57,604 nt of DNA from Bacteroidota bacterium (GTDB lineage Bacteria > Bacteroidota > Bacteroidia > JABEUT01): contig JABDGY010000006.1 in the NCBI GenBank assembly GCA_013285805.1, forward strand, positions 1-57,604, given 5' to 3'. The translations under genes and the position numbers were made by a program. A model generated the notes under the pieces. That model was not told the origin of the DNA and did not search any database. It saw nothing but the letters and a program-made list of their open reading frames with translations. This document shows positions 44,503 to 51,992 of this stretch, one piece after another; the stretch's first letter is position 1; every line of letters starts with the position of its first letter.

Positions 44503-44641
44503 TTAAACAGTTTTACTTGCGCCTTTAATTTTGTACCCAACAATAATCTGAAATCCTGTATTATCCTCTTCTTCTTCAAGTATACCCATTTCTATACCTT
44601 TGGCAATAAATAATTTAGTAAAATCCTCTGCACCTATTCTT
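44503..44641 (-). pseudogene. 3' remnant of an unidentified gene
   Basis: A minus-strand frame with no start reads ...RRIGAEDFTKLFIAKGIEM, GILEEEEDNTGFQIIVGYK and ends GASKTV with TAA at 44505. It has the look of real coding sequence (charged and hydrophobic residues in balance) and is tightly coupled to the next gene. Its 5' part is missing: upstream it runs directly into the truncated end of the LRR gene, whose stop is at 44642. I interpret it as the tail of a gene cut off by an insertion or recombination event. No family is recognised. Confidence 0.55.
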
Positions 44642-46363
44642 CTAATACAGGTCCATAGGAATATTTATAAGGTTAATATCGCCTGAATCTTTACTGCAGT
44701 CGGCGTTCATGTCTTTGTAGGTAAACCCTACAATACCATTAGCGGTAGGGCATCCGCACACATTACCAACACCGCACAACGGGTATGACAGTATGCTTAT
44801 AACCATGGCACGCACATAATTGGGCAGGCAGTGGAAAGGGTTACTCCAGATACTGAAAGCCGTGGTGTCGGTTAAAGAAATGGGGAATACCGGGAAACAT
44901 GAGATGTTATTATTTGTGCATGATAGTGCCTGGAGAAAAGCAGGAAGGGTGGGAAGTGTGTTTAGTTGATTGTAATCGCACGTAAGGTTATTGAGAGATA
45001 CAGGTAAGGTTGGCAAACTTGTTAAACTATCGGAAGTACATGTTAAAGAGGTAAGCGAGGCAGGTAAAGCGGGAAGCCCTGCTGATAATGGGTTAGCAGA
45101 GCAATCTAGTAACTGAAGCGCTGAAGGTAATGCAGGCAACGATGGCAACTTATTCCCGGAACATTCCAATGTATTAAGCGAAGCAGATAAAGCTGGCAAA
45201 ACAGGTAAATGGTTACTGCTGCAATCTAAATAAGTGAGACTGGCCGGCAACGCAGGTAGCACAGGCAGCTGGTTTAAGCCGCAATACAATGTTGCAAGGC
45301 TGGCCGGCAAAGCAGGCAGAGATGGCAACAGGTTGGCGGTACAATCTAAATAAACAAGCGAAGCGGGCAAAGCAGGCAAAGCAGGCAGGCTTGGTAAAAG
45401 GTTATACGAGCATGTTAAGGTGCCAAGTGAAGAAGGTAACGCAGGCAGTACAGGTAATTTATTGTCGGAGCAATCAAGGTAAGTAAGTGATGCCGGCAAT
45501 GAAGGCAATACGGTTATCCCGTTATAATAGCACTTCAGCATTTGCAGCGATGCATCGAGTGTTGGTAAGGTAGTTAACAGGTTATTGCCGCAGATTAATG
45601 TAACAAGCGCAGCAGGCAAGGCAGGCAGGTTCTTTATCTGGTTGTCATAGCACGATAAATAAGTCAATGCTGCGGGTAATGTGGGCAAGGTATCAAGGGT
45701 ATTCTGCTGGCAGGTTAAAGTGGTAAGCGATGCAGGTAAAGCCGGAAGGCTGTCCAGCTGGTTCACATCACAATCTAAGTTACTAAGCGCGGCGGGTAGT
45801 GCAGGCAGTTGTTTCAATCCGTCGTCAGAGCAATTTAAAATGGTAAGCGCTGCAGGTAGTGTTGGCAAACTATCGAGTGAGCTATTACCTGAACAGTCTA
45901 TATAGTTGATACCTGAAAGCAAAGCAGGCAGCCCTCTTAAGTTATTGTTATTGCATGAAATATAAACCATTGCGGGCGGCAATGCTGGAAGGCTGTCGAG
46001 GATAGTGTTTCCGCAAATTAAGCTATCGAGGGTAGATGGCAACAATGGCAGGCTTGTCAACCTGTTGGTGTCGGGTTCGGGGTATACATTTGAACAATCG
46101 AGCGTAATCAGCGATTTAAAATACTGCACACCCGTTAAATCTGTAATGCCCTGGTTCTCGACAGCTATGCGCTTAAGCGACAATACAGCTGCATTGGTGG
46201 TATCCATCTGGCTGCCGCTCATAGCCGAAGGTACAACAGTATTTAAGTACGACACGAATTTGGCATCGGGTATATTTACATACTGCGCTGAAACAGTAGC
46301 AGCGAAAGCTAAGAGTCTTAGGGTAAATAAAAATTTGCGGACCTTGGTCGAGATGGTTTTCAT
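44642..46363 (-). CDS. YopM/IpaH-type leucine-rich repeat protein, C-terminally truncated
   Basis: This 573-residue protein has a signal peptide (cleavage near TVSAQY, residue 27). About 20 tandem LRRs of 20 residues follow with consensus LxxLPALPASLxxLxCxxN, the short bacterial LRR class of YopM and IpaH, here with Cys instead of the usual Val. After the repeats comes ANGIVGFTYKDMNADCSKD, the start of an SdrD/CNA-B-like domain of the kind that normally continues for 60 or more residues before a T9SS sorting signal. The frame ends at NIPMDLY with TAG at 44642, mid-domain. The sorting signal is therefore missing, so export to the surface by T9SS should fail. It might act in binding of host or neighbour surfaces. 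Confidence 0.85.
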   Translation of the reverse strand: MKTISTKVRKFLFTLRLLAFAATVSAQYVNIPDAKFVSYLNTVVPSAMSGSQMDTTNAAVLSLKRIAVENQGITDLTGVQYFKSLITLDCSNVYPEPDTNRLTSLPLLPSTLDSLICGNTILDSLPALPPAMVYISCNNNNLRGLPALLSGINYIDCSGNSSLDSLPTLPAALTILNCSDDGLKQLPALPAALSNLDCDVNQLDSLPALPASLTTLTCQQNTLDTLPTLPAALTYLSCYDNQIKNLPALPAALVTLICGNNLLTTLPTLDASLQMLKCYYNGITVLPSLPASLTYLDCSDNKLPVLPALPSSLGTLTCSYNLLPSLPALPALPASLVYLDCTANLLPSLPALPASLATLYCGLNQLPVLPALPASLTYLDCSSNHLPVLPALSASLNTLECSGNKLPSLPALPSALQLLDCSANPLSAGLPALPASLTSLTCTSDSLTSLPTLPVSLNNLTCDYNQLNTLPTLPAFLQALSCTNNNISCFPVFPISLTDTTAFSIWSNPFHCLPNYVRAMVISILSYPLCGVGNVCGCPTANGIVGFTYKDMNADCSKDSGDINLINIPMDLY

Positions 46364-46416
46364 AAACTTGTTTAAGTTAGTGTTGCATGTATAACTGAGA
46401 ACTTTATTATTTATTG

Positions 46417-46424
46417 CAAAACTA
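46417..46424 (-). promoter_or_regulatory. -7 promoter element (TAGTTTTG) for the LRR gene
   Basis: An exact TAnnTTTG match on the minus strand, 53 nt before the LRR start codon. Confidence 0.5.
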
Positions 46425-46524
46425 TTTCATCGCCTCCGAATAAAAAGGTGGCATTTAGCGTACAACATACATCAGTTATTGAATGGTGAGAATTAGGGGT
46501 TAAGGGTTGTGTTAAATCTTAGGC

Positions 46525-46638
46525 CTTCGACAAGCTCAGGCTGACCTTTGCTCACTCTGCGTGGCTGTCATGCTGAGCCTGTCGAAGCATCTCTGCGGCC
46601 TTTGTCCGAATGGATCCCTTTGGGACGTGAAGCCTTTA
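46525..46638. repeat. REP-like inverted repeat, copy 1 (complete)
   Basis: Left arm CTTCGACAAGCTCAGG (46525-46540) and right arm CTGAGCCTGTCGAAG (46573-46587) form a stem of about 15 bp with a mismatch and a 32-nt loop. A further segment ending in TGGATCCCTTTGGGACGTGA (to 46626) is shared with copy 2. The arms match the dispersed 'TTCGACAGGCTCAGCATGAC' element seen in many bacterial intergenic regions. Confidence 0.85.
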
Positions 46639-46654
46639 TCAAATTGCTTTTCCC

Positions 46655-46662
46655 TATCTTTG
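46655..46662 (+). promoter_or_regulatory. -7 promoter element (TATCTTTG) for the 140-residue secreted protein
   Basis: An exact TAnnTTTG match, 10 nt before the start at 46673. Confidence 0.55.
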
Positions 46663-46672
46663 CTTAAGCACT

Positions 46673-47095
46673 ATGAAAAACAAAAAACATACCATACATA
46701 CTCTTGCACTCTGCATAGTATTTTCGTTTGCTTTTATGCAACAAGCCAACAAGCAAAAAGTAGCGGTGATAGATGTCTATATTCAAACCTACACCCTAAA
46801 CGGCAAAGCTGTGGCATCGTATAAAGATGGCCATGGCAACGACCGTGTATCGAACCGCGATTACAGGCTTGAAGTAAAAACCAAGGGCACCATTGGCGGC
46901 CCTGTGCATTACAGGTATTTCCTCGAGCATGTCAGCATGGTATCGCCCGAGGACAGTCTTTCAAAGTATAAAGTCGACCCCGATATTCCACCCGATTTTA
47001 AAGAAAGCTATGCCGAGATGATTGATTCAGCTAGTGTATCGCCCGATGTAATAAATGATTTGCCCAAGACGTTTACAGGAATGAAGAAGAATTAA
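46673..47095 (+). CDS. Hypothetical exported protein
   Basis: This 140-residue protein of no recognised family has a short basic N-terminus followed by a hydrophobic run (LALCIVFSFAFMQQANK, about residues 11-27), probably a signal peptide. The mature part is polar, with VAVIDVYIQTYTLNGKAVAS, a basic/aromatic middle (GPVHYRYFLEHVS) and an acidic end. It lies alone between two REP-like copies and has an exact -7 element. It looks coding by composition, but I give no function. Confidence 0.6.
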   Translation: MKNKKHTIHTLALCIVFSFAFMQQANKQKVAVIDVYIQTYTLNGKAVASYKDGHGNDRVSNRDYRLEVKTKGTIGGPVHYRYFLEHVSMVSPEDSLSKYKVDPDIPPDFKESYAEMIDSASVSPDVINDLPKTFTGMKKN

Positions 47096-47208
47096 GAATT
47101 AGGAACGGCGAAGCCCTCACGAGTTCCATTAATAATAGATGGTGCAACGAGTAATTAATAATTAGCAATTAGGAATCGGTGAAATAGCGTTGCGTTCTTT
47201 GCGGGTAT

Positions 47209-47281
47209 TGTCATGCTGAGCCTGTCGAAGCATCTTTGCGCCCTCTGTCCAAATGGATCCCTTTGGGACGTGAAGCCTTTA
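47209..47281. repeat. REP-like repeat, copy 2 (right half only)
   Basis: About 72 bp nearly identical to 46567-46638: TGTCATGCTGAGCCTGTCGA then catctttgcg, TGTCC and TGGATCCCTTTGGGACGTGA. The left arm of the inverted repeat is absent, so this copy is a partial or decayed one. Confidence 0.82.
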
Positions 47282-47353
47282 ACTAAGTAGTCTAACGATT
47301 ATTGATTACTCATTTCGAAGCCGCAATTGGGTATCACAAAAAAAAACACTTAG

Positions 47354-47361
47354 TATATTTG
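47354..47361 (+). promoter_or_regulatory. -7 promoter element (TATATTTG) for the DHFR-family gene
   Basis: An exact TAnnTTTG match 37 nt before the start at 47399. Confidence 0.55.
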
Positions 47362-47398
47362 TATAGTAGTTCATTAAACACGATAAAGCTATATTATC

Positions 47399-47992
47399 AT
47401 GAGAAAAATAATTGTCTTGGAATTCATTACATTAGATGGAGTAATGCAGGCACCCGGCGGGCCTAAGGAAGATACATCAGGCGGTTTCAAATATGGCGGC
47501 TGGAGCGCGCCGTTTAGTGACGAGGTTGGTGGTAAGGTTATGCAGAAACAAATGAAAGCTGCAGATCTTTTGTTGGGCAGAAAGACATTTGAGATTTTTG
47601 CCAACTACTGGCCCGAACATGCAGACTACTGGCCCGGTATTAATGATGTTACAAAATATGTCTTGTCTAAAACCGTGAAAAAATCAGGTTGGGAAAATTC
47701 CGTTTTTCTAAAAAACCTTGCTGATATTAAAAAACTCAGAAACTCTAAAGGTTCTGAAATTAAAGTATGGGGCAGCGGTGAATTGACCCAGTTACTGCTT
47801 AAGAATGACCTGGTTGACGAACTTTGGCTCAAGATTTACCCGGTAATTCTTGGTAAAGGCAAAAAGCTGTTTGACCACGGCGCTGTTCCGGCAGGATTAA
47901 AATTAATAGAAAGTACGGTTACACCAACCGGGGTGATTGTTGCCAATTACAGGCGGGCCGGAAAAGTGAAGACAGGTACTATGGGGGCTTAA
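47399..47992 (+). CDS. Dihydrofolate reductase family protein (RibD C-terminal domain)
   Basis: This is a 197-residue protein of the RibD_C/YyaP group: MRKIIVLEFITLDGVMQAPG at the N-terminus, the nucleotide-binding segment LLLGRKTFEIFANYWP, KVWGSGELTQLLLKNDLVDE and LKIYPVILGKGKKLFD. These match the DHFR-like reductase fold of many small stand-alone proteins. True folA is at 17078, so this is not the folate enzyme; its substrate is not known. It is flanked by REP-like copies. Confidence 0.9.
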   Translation: MRKIIVLEFITLDGVMQAPGGPKEDTSGGFKYGGWSAPFSDEVGGKVMQKQMKAADLLLGRKTFEIFANYWPEHADYWPGINDVTKYVLSKTVKKSGWENSVFLKNLADIKKLRNSKGSEIKVWGSGELTQLLLKNDLVDELWLKIYPVILGKGKKLFDHGAVPAGLKLIESTVTPTGVIVANYRRAGKVKTGTMGA

Positions 47993-48024
47993 GGCACTAA
48001 TACATAATTACTAATTAGCTCAGC

Positions 48025-48558
48025 CTAGCTTCGCACGTAAACTTTAATGCCATCCATACTCCTGAACGAATAAGCCAGCGGCTTGCCGGAATATGATTTG
48101 CTTGGGCTATTAATAAAGAAACTAATGCTGTTAGGGTATTTCATGCCACCGCAGGCTGTAAGGCTACCGGGCGCTATTATAGCAATATGGTCGGCGCCGT
48201 TATCGCTTACCATCATGGCTACTACAGCTTTGTTGTTGTTAGCGGCATCCTGCGCCTGTTTTAAAATATCCTGGCTCGATGCATCGCCCAACAGTTTCCA
48301 ATTGCTTGATTTTTTAATATAGTTGGCAACCGAGTTAACATCCAACATGCCGCCTGGTTTGTTGGCAGCATCGAAATCACTAATACCATAAATTGCCTTA
48401 AGGGCCTTGGCTACATAGCTTTTACATTCCGCACCGCTGCAGCTACTGAATTCGCTTACTAATTTATCGGCAGTGCCTTTCCAGTCAGCGCCGGGAGCAA
48501 ATGAATAATTTGAAACAACTAAAAGAACACCGGTGAATATTGCTGCTATTTTTCTCAT
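48025..48558 (-). CDS. Small exported protein with papain-like (CHAP/NlpC-like) Cys-His pattern
   Basis: This is a 177-residue protein with a signal peptide (cleavage near NYSFA, residue 21). The mature part has a candidate catalytic Cys in GAECKSYVAKALKAIYG (about 40-54) and a downstream His in GADHIAIIAPG (about 121-131), followed by an Asn-Ser-Pro-Ser stretch (FFINSPSKSYSG). Helix with Cys, then a His on a hydrophobic strand, is the layout of NlpC/P60 and CHAP amidases, including small peptidoglycan amidase effectors. The family cannot be confirmed by eye, so an exported cell-wall hydrolase is only a hypothesis. Confidence 0.6.
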   Translation of the reverse strand: MRKIAAIFTGVLLVVSNYSFAPGADWKGTADKLVSEFSSCSGAECKSYVAKALKAIYGISDFDAANKPGGMLDVNSVANYIKKSSNWKLLGDASSQDILKQAQDAANNNKAVVAMMVSDNGADHIAIIAPGSLTACGGMKYPNSISFFINSPSKSYSGKPLAYSFRSMDGIKVYVRS

Positions 48559-48624
48559 GAGAAGGTAATGGGTTTAGTTATGATGAGTAAAGGTATGAAA
48601 TAACTATAAACTATGAACTTCGGC

Positions 48625-48689
48625 CTTCGACAAGCTCAGGCTGACCTGAGTGAACCTTAGTGTGCATTGTCATGCTGAGCCTGTCGAAG
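48625..48689. repeat. REP-like inverted repeat, copy 3
   Basis: Both arms are present: CTTCGACAAGCTCAGG (48625-48640) and CTGAGCCTGTCGAAG (48675-48689), with a 34-nt loop. The TGGATCCCTTTGGGACG tail of copies 1 and 2 is missing here. Confidence 0.85.
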
Positions 48690-48762
48690 CATCTTAGTGT
48701 ACTTAGTGGTAAAATATGTTCTCTTATGGTACCTCTCTCTTTTATGTAACTTCGCCCTTATT

Positions 48763-49491
48763 ATGACGCACACATATTCAATAACCGGCATGACCTGCAA
48801 CGGTTGCGCGGCAAAAGTCGAGCACCTGCTTTCGAAAGTTAAGGGTGTTACAGCAGTAAAAGTTGATTTAGAGAAGCAGTCGGCCGAAATTACTATGGGG
48901 CCTCATATAAATACAACCGATTTTGCAGCAGCTTTAAGCGGAACCAAATACACTATAACAGAGCAGAAACACGCCCCGGCAACAGCTAATACAACTGAAG
49001 AAACCTCCGTTTTTAAGACATACCTGCCCATTTTCCTTATTTTCTTCTATATAACAGCCACTACCCTGCTTATTCAGTTTGTAAATGGCAGTTTTAACCT
49101 TATGCAATGGATGAGCCATTTTATGGCAGGTTTCTTCCTGGTTTTCTCCTTCTTTAAGCTGCTCGATGTGCCTGCTTTTGCTATGAGCTACAGCAGTTAC
49201 GACATTATTGCCAAGCGCTGGCAAGGCTATGGGTATATATACCCTTTTATAGAGCTTGTACTGGGTATTTCGTTCCTTATTCCGGCTTTAGGGAAATGGA
49301 GCAACCTGGCTACCTTGATAGTAATGGGTGTAAGCATTATAGGGGTATTGCAAAGCGTTTTAAGCAAGCGTAAAATACAATGTGCCTGCCTTGGTGCCGT
49401 ATTTAACCTACCTATGAGTACCGTTACCATTATAGAAGACGGATTAATGATAGCGATGAGCGCTATAAGCCTGTTTCTAATTAAGAATTAA
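48763..49491 (+). CDS. Heavy-metal-associated domain fused to MauE/DoxX-like membrane domain
   Basis: I take the ATG at 48763 (MTHTYSITGMTCNGCAAKVE), giving 242 residues; the frame extends upstream to 48697 without support. Residues 1-68 are an HMA domain with the metal-binding CxxC at Cys12 and Cys15. Residues 85-242 form four to five helices of the MauE/DoxX redox-associated type, with a Cys pair in KIQCACLGAVFNLP (Cys207, Cys209) near the third or fourth helix. It should bind Cu(I) or another soft metal and may pass it or electrons across the inner membrane. A one-mismatch -7 box (TAACTTCG, 48747) precedes it. Confidence 0.85.
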   Translation: MTHTYSITGMTCNGCAAKVEHLLSKVKGVTAVKVDLEKQSAEITMGPHINTTDFAAALSGTKYTITEQKHAPATANTTEETSVFKTYLPIFLIFFYITATTLLIQFVNGSFNLMQWMSHFMAGFFLVFSFFKLLDVPAFAMSYSSYDIIAKRWQGYGYIYPFIELVLGISFLIPALGKWSNLATLIVMGVSIIGVLQSVLSKRKIQCACLGAVFNLPMSTVTIIEDGLMIAMSAISLFLIKN

Positions 49492-49580
49492 GAAATAAGA
49501 ATTAAGAATTATGGACTAGGGCTTGTAGTCCACTGAAAATCAGGTTTTATTACTAATTCCTAATTTCTAATTCCTAATTT
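49488..49580. repeat. AT-rich quasi-inverted repeat with hairpin
   Basis: The left part repeats AATTAAGAATTAAGAAATAAG and the right part TAATTCCTAATTTCTAATTCC, which is roughly complementary. Between them GGACTA and TAGTCC (49513-49531) form a small hairpin. It ends the HMA-MauE gene and may serve as terminator; similar short AT words occur at other gaps in the window (35040-35075; 47095-47175). Confidence 0.5.
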
Positions 49581-49602
49581 CCCTCCGTTTCCAATAAAAA
49601 GT

Positions 49603-49610
49603 TATTTTTG
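49603..49610 (+). promoter_or_regulatory. -7 promoter element (TATTTTTG) for the TPR-ribH operon
   Basis: An exact TAnnTTTG match 25 nt before the start at 49636. Confidence 0.6.
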
Positions 49611-49635
49611 CACCCTTTAAAATGTATTAGAAACA

Positions 49636-50307
49636 ATGGCTGACGAAAATAAAGACGTGCTTCTTGGTGTAGAAGAGAGATGGAGCAACATCCAGGACTA
49701 CTTCCGCGCAAATCAAAAACGGGTTACCACAGTAGTTACCGTTATACTTATTGCTATAGCAGGATACGCCGGATTTAAGTTCTGGTATTTACCCGGCCAG
49801 GAAGAAGAAGCCGAATTGGCTATTTACCCTGCACAACGCATGTTTAGCATCGATTCTATCCGCCAGGCAACAGCAATGTTTGAACAGATTGCCGATGAAT
49901 ATGGCATGACCAAGGCCGGGCACACCGCTAACTACTACCTTGGCATTTGCTACTACAGGACACATAACTACGATAAAGCTATTGAGTGCCTTGAAAAATT
50001 TGATGCAGGCGATGTAATGGTTACCCCTATGGCGGCAGGCATTATGGGCGACGCAGAAATGCAATTGGGCCATAACGACCTTGCTCTTGAAGATTATTTG
50101 AAAGCAGTAAAAAGAAGCGCCAACGACCTTACCACGCCACTTTACATGAAGAAAGCAGCGATGGCTTGTGAACTTAAAGGCGATTATGCACAGGCCCTTA
50201 GCCTTTACCAGAGTATTAAAACGCAATACCATAACAGCCAAGAAGCCGGTGATATAGATAAATATATTGCCAGGGCACAGGCTAAGTCGGGTAGCAGCGC
50301 TCAATAA
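49636..50307 (+). CDS. TPR protein with N-terminal membrane helix (YfgM-like)
   Basis: This is a 223-residue protein with a cytoplasmic N-terminus, one membrane helix (about residues 34-54, VTVILIAIAGYAGFKFWYL), and then TPR-like helix pairs: TANYYLGICYYRTHNYDKAI, AGIMGDAEMQLGHNDLALEDY and a third at the end. It fits the YfgM/ancillary SecYEG type, which docks at the membrane. It starts the TPR-ribH-yqgE-acpH series, with ribH 17 bp downstream. Confidence 0.82.
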   Translation: MADENKDVLLGVEERWSNIQDYFRANQKRVTTVVTVILIAIAGYAGFKFWYLPGQEEEAELAIYPAQRMFSIDSIRQATAMFEQIADEYGMTKAGHTANYYLGICYYRTHNYDKAIECLEKFDAGDVMVTPMAAGIMGDAEMQLGHNDLALEDYLKAVKRSANDLTTPLYMKKAAMACELKGDYAQALSLYQSIKTQYHNSQEAGDIDKYIARAQAKSGSSAQ

Positions 50308-50324
50308 TATAAACATAAACACTC

Positions 50325-50804
50325 TTGGCTTCACGAGCTAAAGCCTATAAGCCTGCCTCACGCAAATTTTCTGTAAGCAATAAACGGATTGGCATAGCTG
50401 TAGCCCAGTGGCATAACGACATTACTGAAAAGCTGCTTAAGGGCGCTATTGATGTACTACAAAAGGGTGGTATACAGCCTTCCGATATTATTATAATGCA
50501 GGCTCCCGGCAGTTTTGAGTTACCCCTTACGGCCCAGTGGCTGATAAAAGATTCTAAGGCTGATGCTGTTTTGTGCCTCGGCTGTATAATAAAGGGCGAA
50601 ACCCCTCATTTCGATTATATTTCACAGGCCGTGGCAGGGGGTGTGATGAAAGTCGGTTTAGAATATAATATTCCCGTTATATTTGGCGTTTTAACAACTA
50701 ACACCGTACAACAGGCCAGGGAACGCAGCGGAGGCAAGCATGGCAACAAAGGTGCCGATGCCGCGGTAGCAGCCCTAGAGATGTTAGAAGCGAAAAAGCA
50801 TTGA
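50325..50804 (+). CDS. ribH: 6,7-dimethyl-8-ribityllumazine synthase
   Basis: This is a 159-residue protein of standard length with IGIAVAQWHNDITEKLLKGA, PGSFELPLTAQWL, and the catalytic His95 in KGETPHFDYISQAVAGG. It condenses 5-amino-6-ribitylamino-uracil with dihydroxybutanone phosphate in riboflavin synthesis. The start is most likely TTG at 50325 (MASRAKAYKPAS), because the next in-frame ATG would remove about 57 residues. It is within the TPR-ribH-yqgE-acpH run, 17 bp after the TPR gene and 10 bp before the YqgE gene. Confidence 0.95.
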   Translation: MASRAKAYKPASRKFSVSNKRIGIAVAQWHNDITEKLLKGAIDVLQKGGIQPSDIIIMQAPGSFELPLTAQWLIKDSKADAVLCLGCIIKGETPHFDYISQAVAGGVMKVGLEYNIPVIFGVLTTNTVQQARERSGGKHGNKGADAAVAALEMLEAKKH

Positions 50805-50814
50805 GGAGGATACG

Positions 50815-51408
50815 ATGCCAAAGGACATGACCGATTTTTCAACCATATTCGTTAAGCAGCAGAAACCTGCCAAAGGTATGCTGTTACTGGCAGAACCCTT
50901 TATGGATAGCCCTGAATTCAAACGCTCGGTAATATTACTTACCGAACATGGCGATAAAGGCACTATGGGATTTATCATTAACCGTAAGCTGAACATTACC
51001 CCTACTCAGGCTATTGAAGACTTTCCCGATTTTGAAGATGAGCTTTATTTTGGCGGCCCAGTAAGTTCCGACCAGCTATTTTACCTGCATACCAAACCCA
51101 AACTGCTTGAAGGCAGTATTGAAGTAATGCCCGGCGTTTATATGGGCGGCGATTATGATACCCTTAAGCACCTTATTGACGTTAAGAAAATTACATCGGA
51201 AGACATACGTTTTTTTGTGGGCTATTCGGGTTGGTCATCAGGGCAACTGAAAAAAGAGATAAAGGACAATTCATGGATTGTATTGCCTGCTACAGTCGAT
51301 CATTTTAAAGCGAGAACCACTACCAACCTGTGGAAAGAGATATTGAAAGGGCTGGGCGGCAAATACTCTGTAGTAGCCGATTTCCCTGAGGACCCAACCT
51401 TAAACTGA
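50815..51408 (+). CDS. YqgE/AlgH family protein
   Basis: This 197-residue protein has the YqgE/AlgH pattern: KGMLLLAEPFMDSPEFKRSV, GTMGFIINRKL, FGGPVSSDQLFYLHTKP and FVGYSGWSSGQLKKEI. The family folds as a distinct alpha-beta domain of uncertain function; AlgH was named from alginate regulation. The ATG at 50815 is preceded by a good ribosome binding site, GAGGAGGA, unusual in Bacteroidota, so the start is firm. It is 10 bp after ribH and 5 bp before acpH. Confidence 0.93.
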   Translation: MPKDMTDFSTIFVKQQKPAKGMLLLAEPFMDSPEFKRSVILLTEHGDKGTMGFIINRKLNITPTQAIEDFPDFEDELYFGGPVSSDQLFYLHTKPKLLEGSIEVMPGVYMGGDYDTLKHLIDVKKITSEDIRFFVGYSGWSSGQLKKEIKDNSWIVLPATVDHFKARTTTNLWKEILKGLGGKYSVVADFPEDPTLN

Positions 51409-51413
51409 CCCCC

Positions 51414-51992
51414 ATGAACTTCCTTGCACACCTATTCCTGGCAGGAGAAGACGAAGAACTTATTACCGGAAACTTTATAGCCGACTCGGTAAAGGGCAGC
51501 GACTTTAACAATTACCCTGAGCTTATTTCCAAAGGTATTTTAATGCACCGTTCTATTGATTTTTTTTCCGATACCCACCCCATTTACCTGCAGACTGTGC
51601 ACCGCCTCGCTCCTACCTATCACAAATTCTCTGGGGTAATAACCGATATGTTTTACGACCATTTCCTGGCTATGTATTGGAAGAACTACTGCACCATCCC
51701 ACTTGATGTCTTTTCGCAAAAAACGTACGACATACTTTGGGCGCATAACCTTGAAATGCCTGAAAAGAGCCGCATTATACTTACCTACATGAGCAAGTAT
51801 AATTGGTTATTGTCGTATGCAAAAAAAGAAGGATTGGGCCGTGCATTAAAAGGGCTTTCTGAAAGAATGAAGTACTACTCCCCTATGGATGAAGCGCTAA
51901 ATGAATTGGCTAAAGATTTTGAATTGTACAAAAACGATTTCGAAGCTTTCTTCCCCTTACTGCAAGAATATGCCGAGGGCCTCAGGGCTTAA
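51414..51992 (+). CDS. acpH: Acyl carrier protein phosphodiesterase
   Basis: This 192-residue, all-helical HD-like phosphodiesterase begins MNFLAHLFLAGEDEELITGN and contains the conserved IADSVKG, HRSIDFFSDTH and MFYDHFLA motifs, whose His and Asp residues bind Mn2+. It removes the 4'-phosphopantetheine arm from acyl carrier protein. It overlaps the oppositely directed PhyH-like gene by 4 bp at the 3' end. Confidence 0.93.
   Translation: MNFLAHLFLAGEDEELITGNFIADSVKGSDFNNYPELISKGILMHRSIDFFSDTHPIYLQTVHRLAPTYHKFSGVITDMFYDHFLAMYWKNYCTIPLDVFSQKTYDILWAHNLEMPEKSRIILTYMSKYNWLLSYAKKEGLGRALKGLSERMKYYSPMDEALNELAKDFELYKNDFEAFFPLLQEYAEGLRA

Larger units (their letters stand above)
47096..47398. other. 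Intergenic stretch with half a REP-like element
   Basis: The 303-bp stretch holds no gene. It contains AT-rich degenerate words of the type AATTAGGAAT/TAATTAATAATT near 47095-47175, the right-hand portion of the REP-like repeat (47209-47281) and the promoter of the DHFR-family gene at 47354. Confidence 0.65.

Noticed and set aside
43757-44641. Toxin-antitoxin or defence pair
   Set aside because: One gene is a startless remnant and the other has no recognisable toxin, nuclease or sensor motif.
46500-48700. CRISPR array or integron suggested by repeated words
   Set aside because: The repeats are inverted, only three, irregularly spaced and separated by genes; no cas or integrase genes are present.
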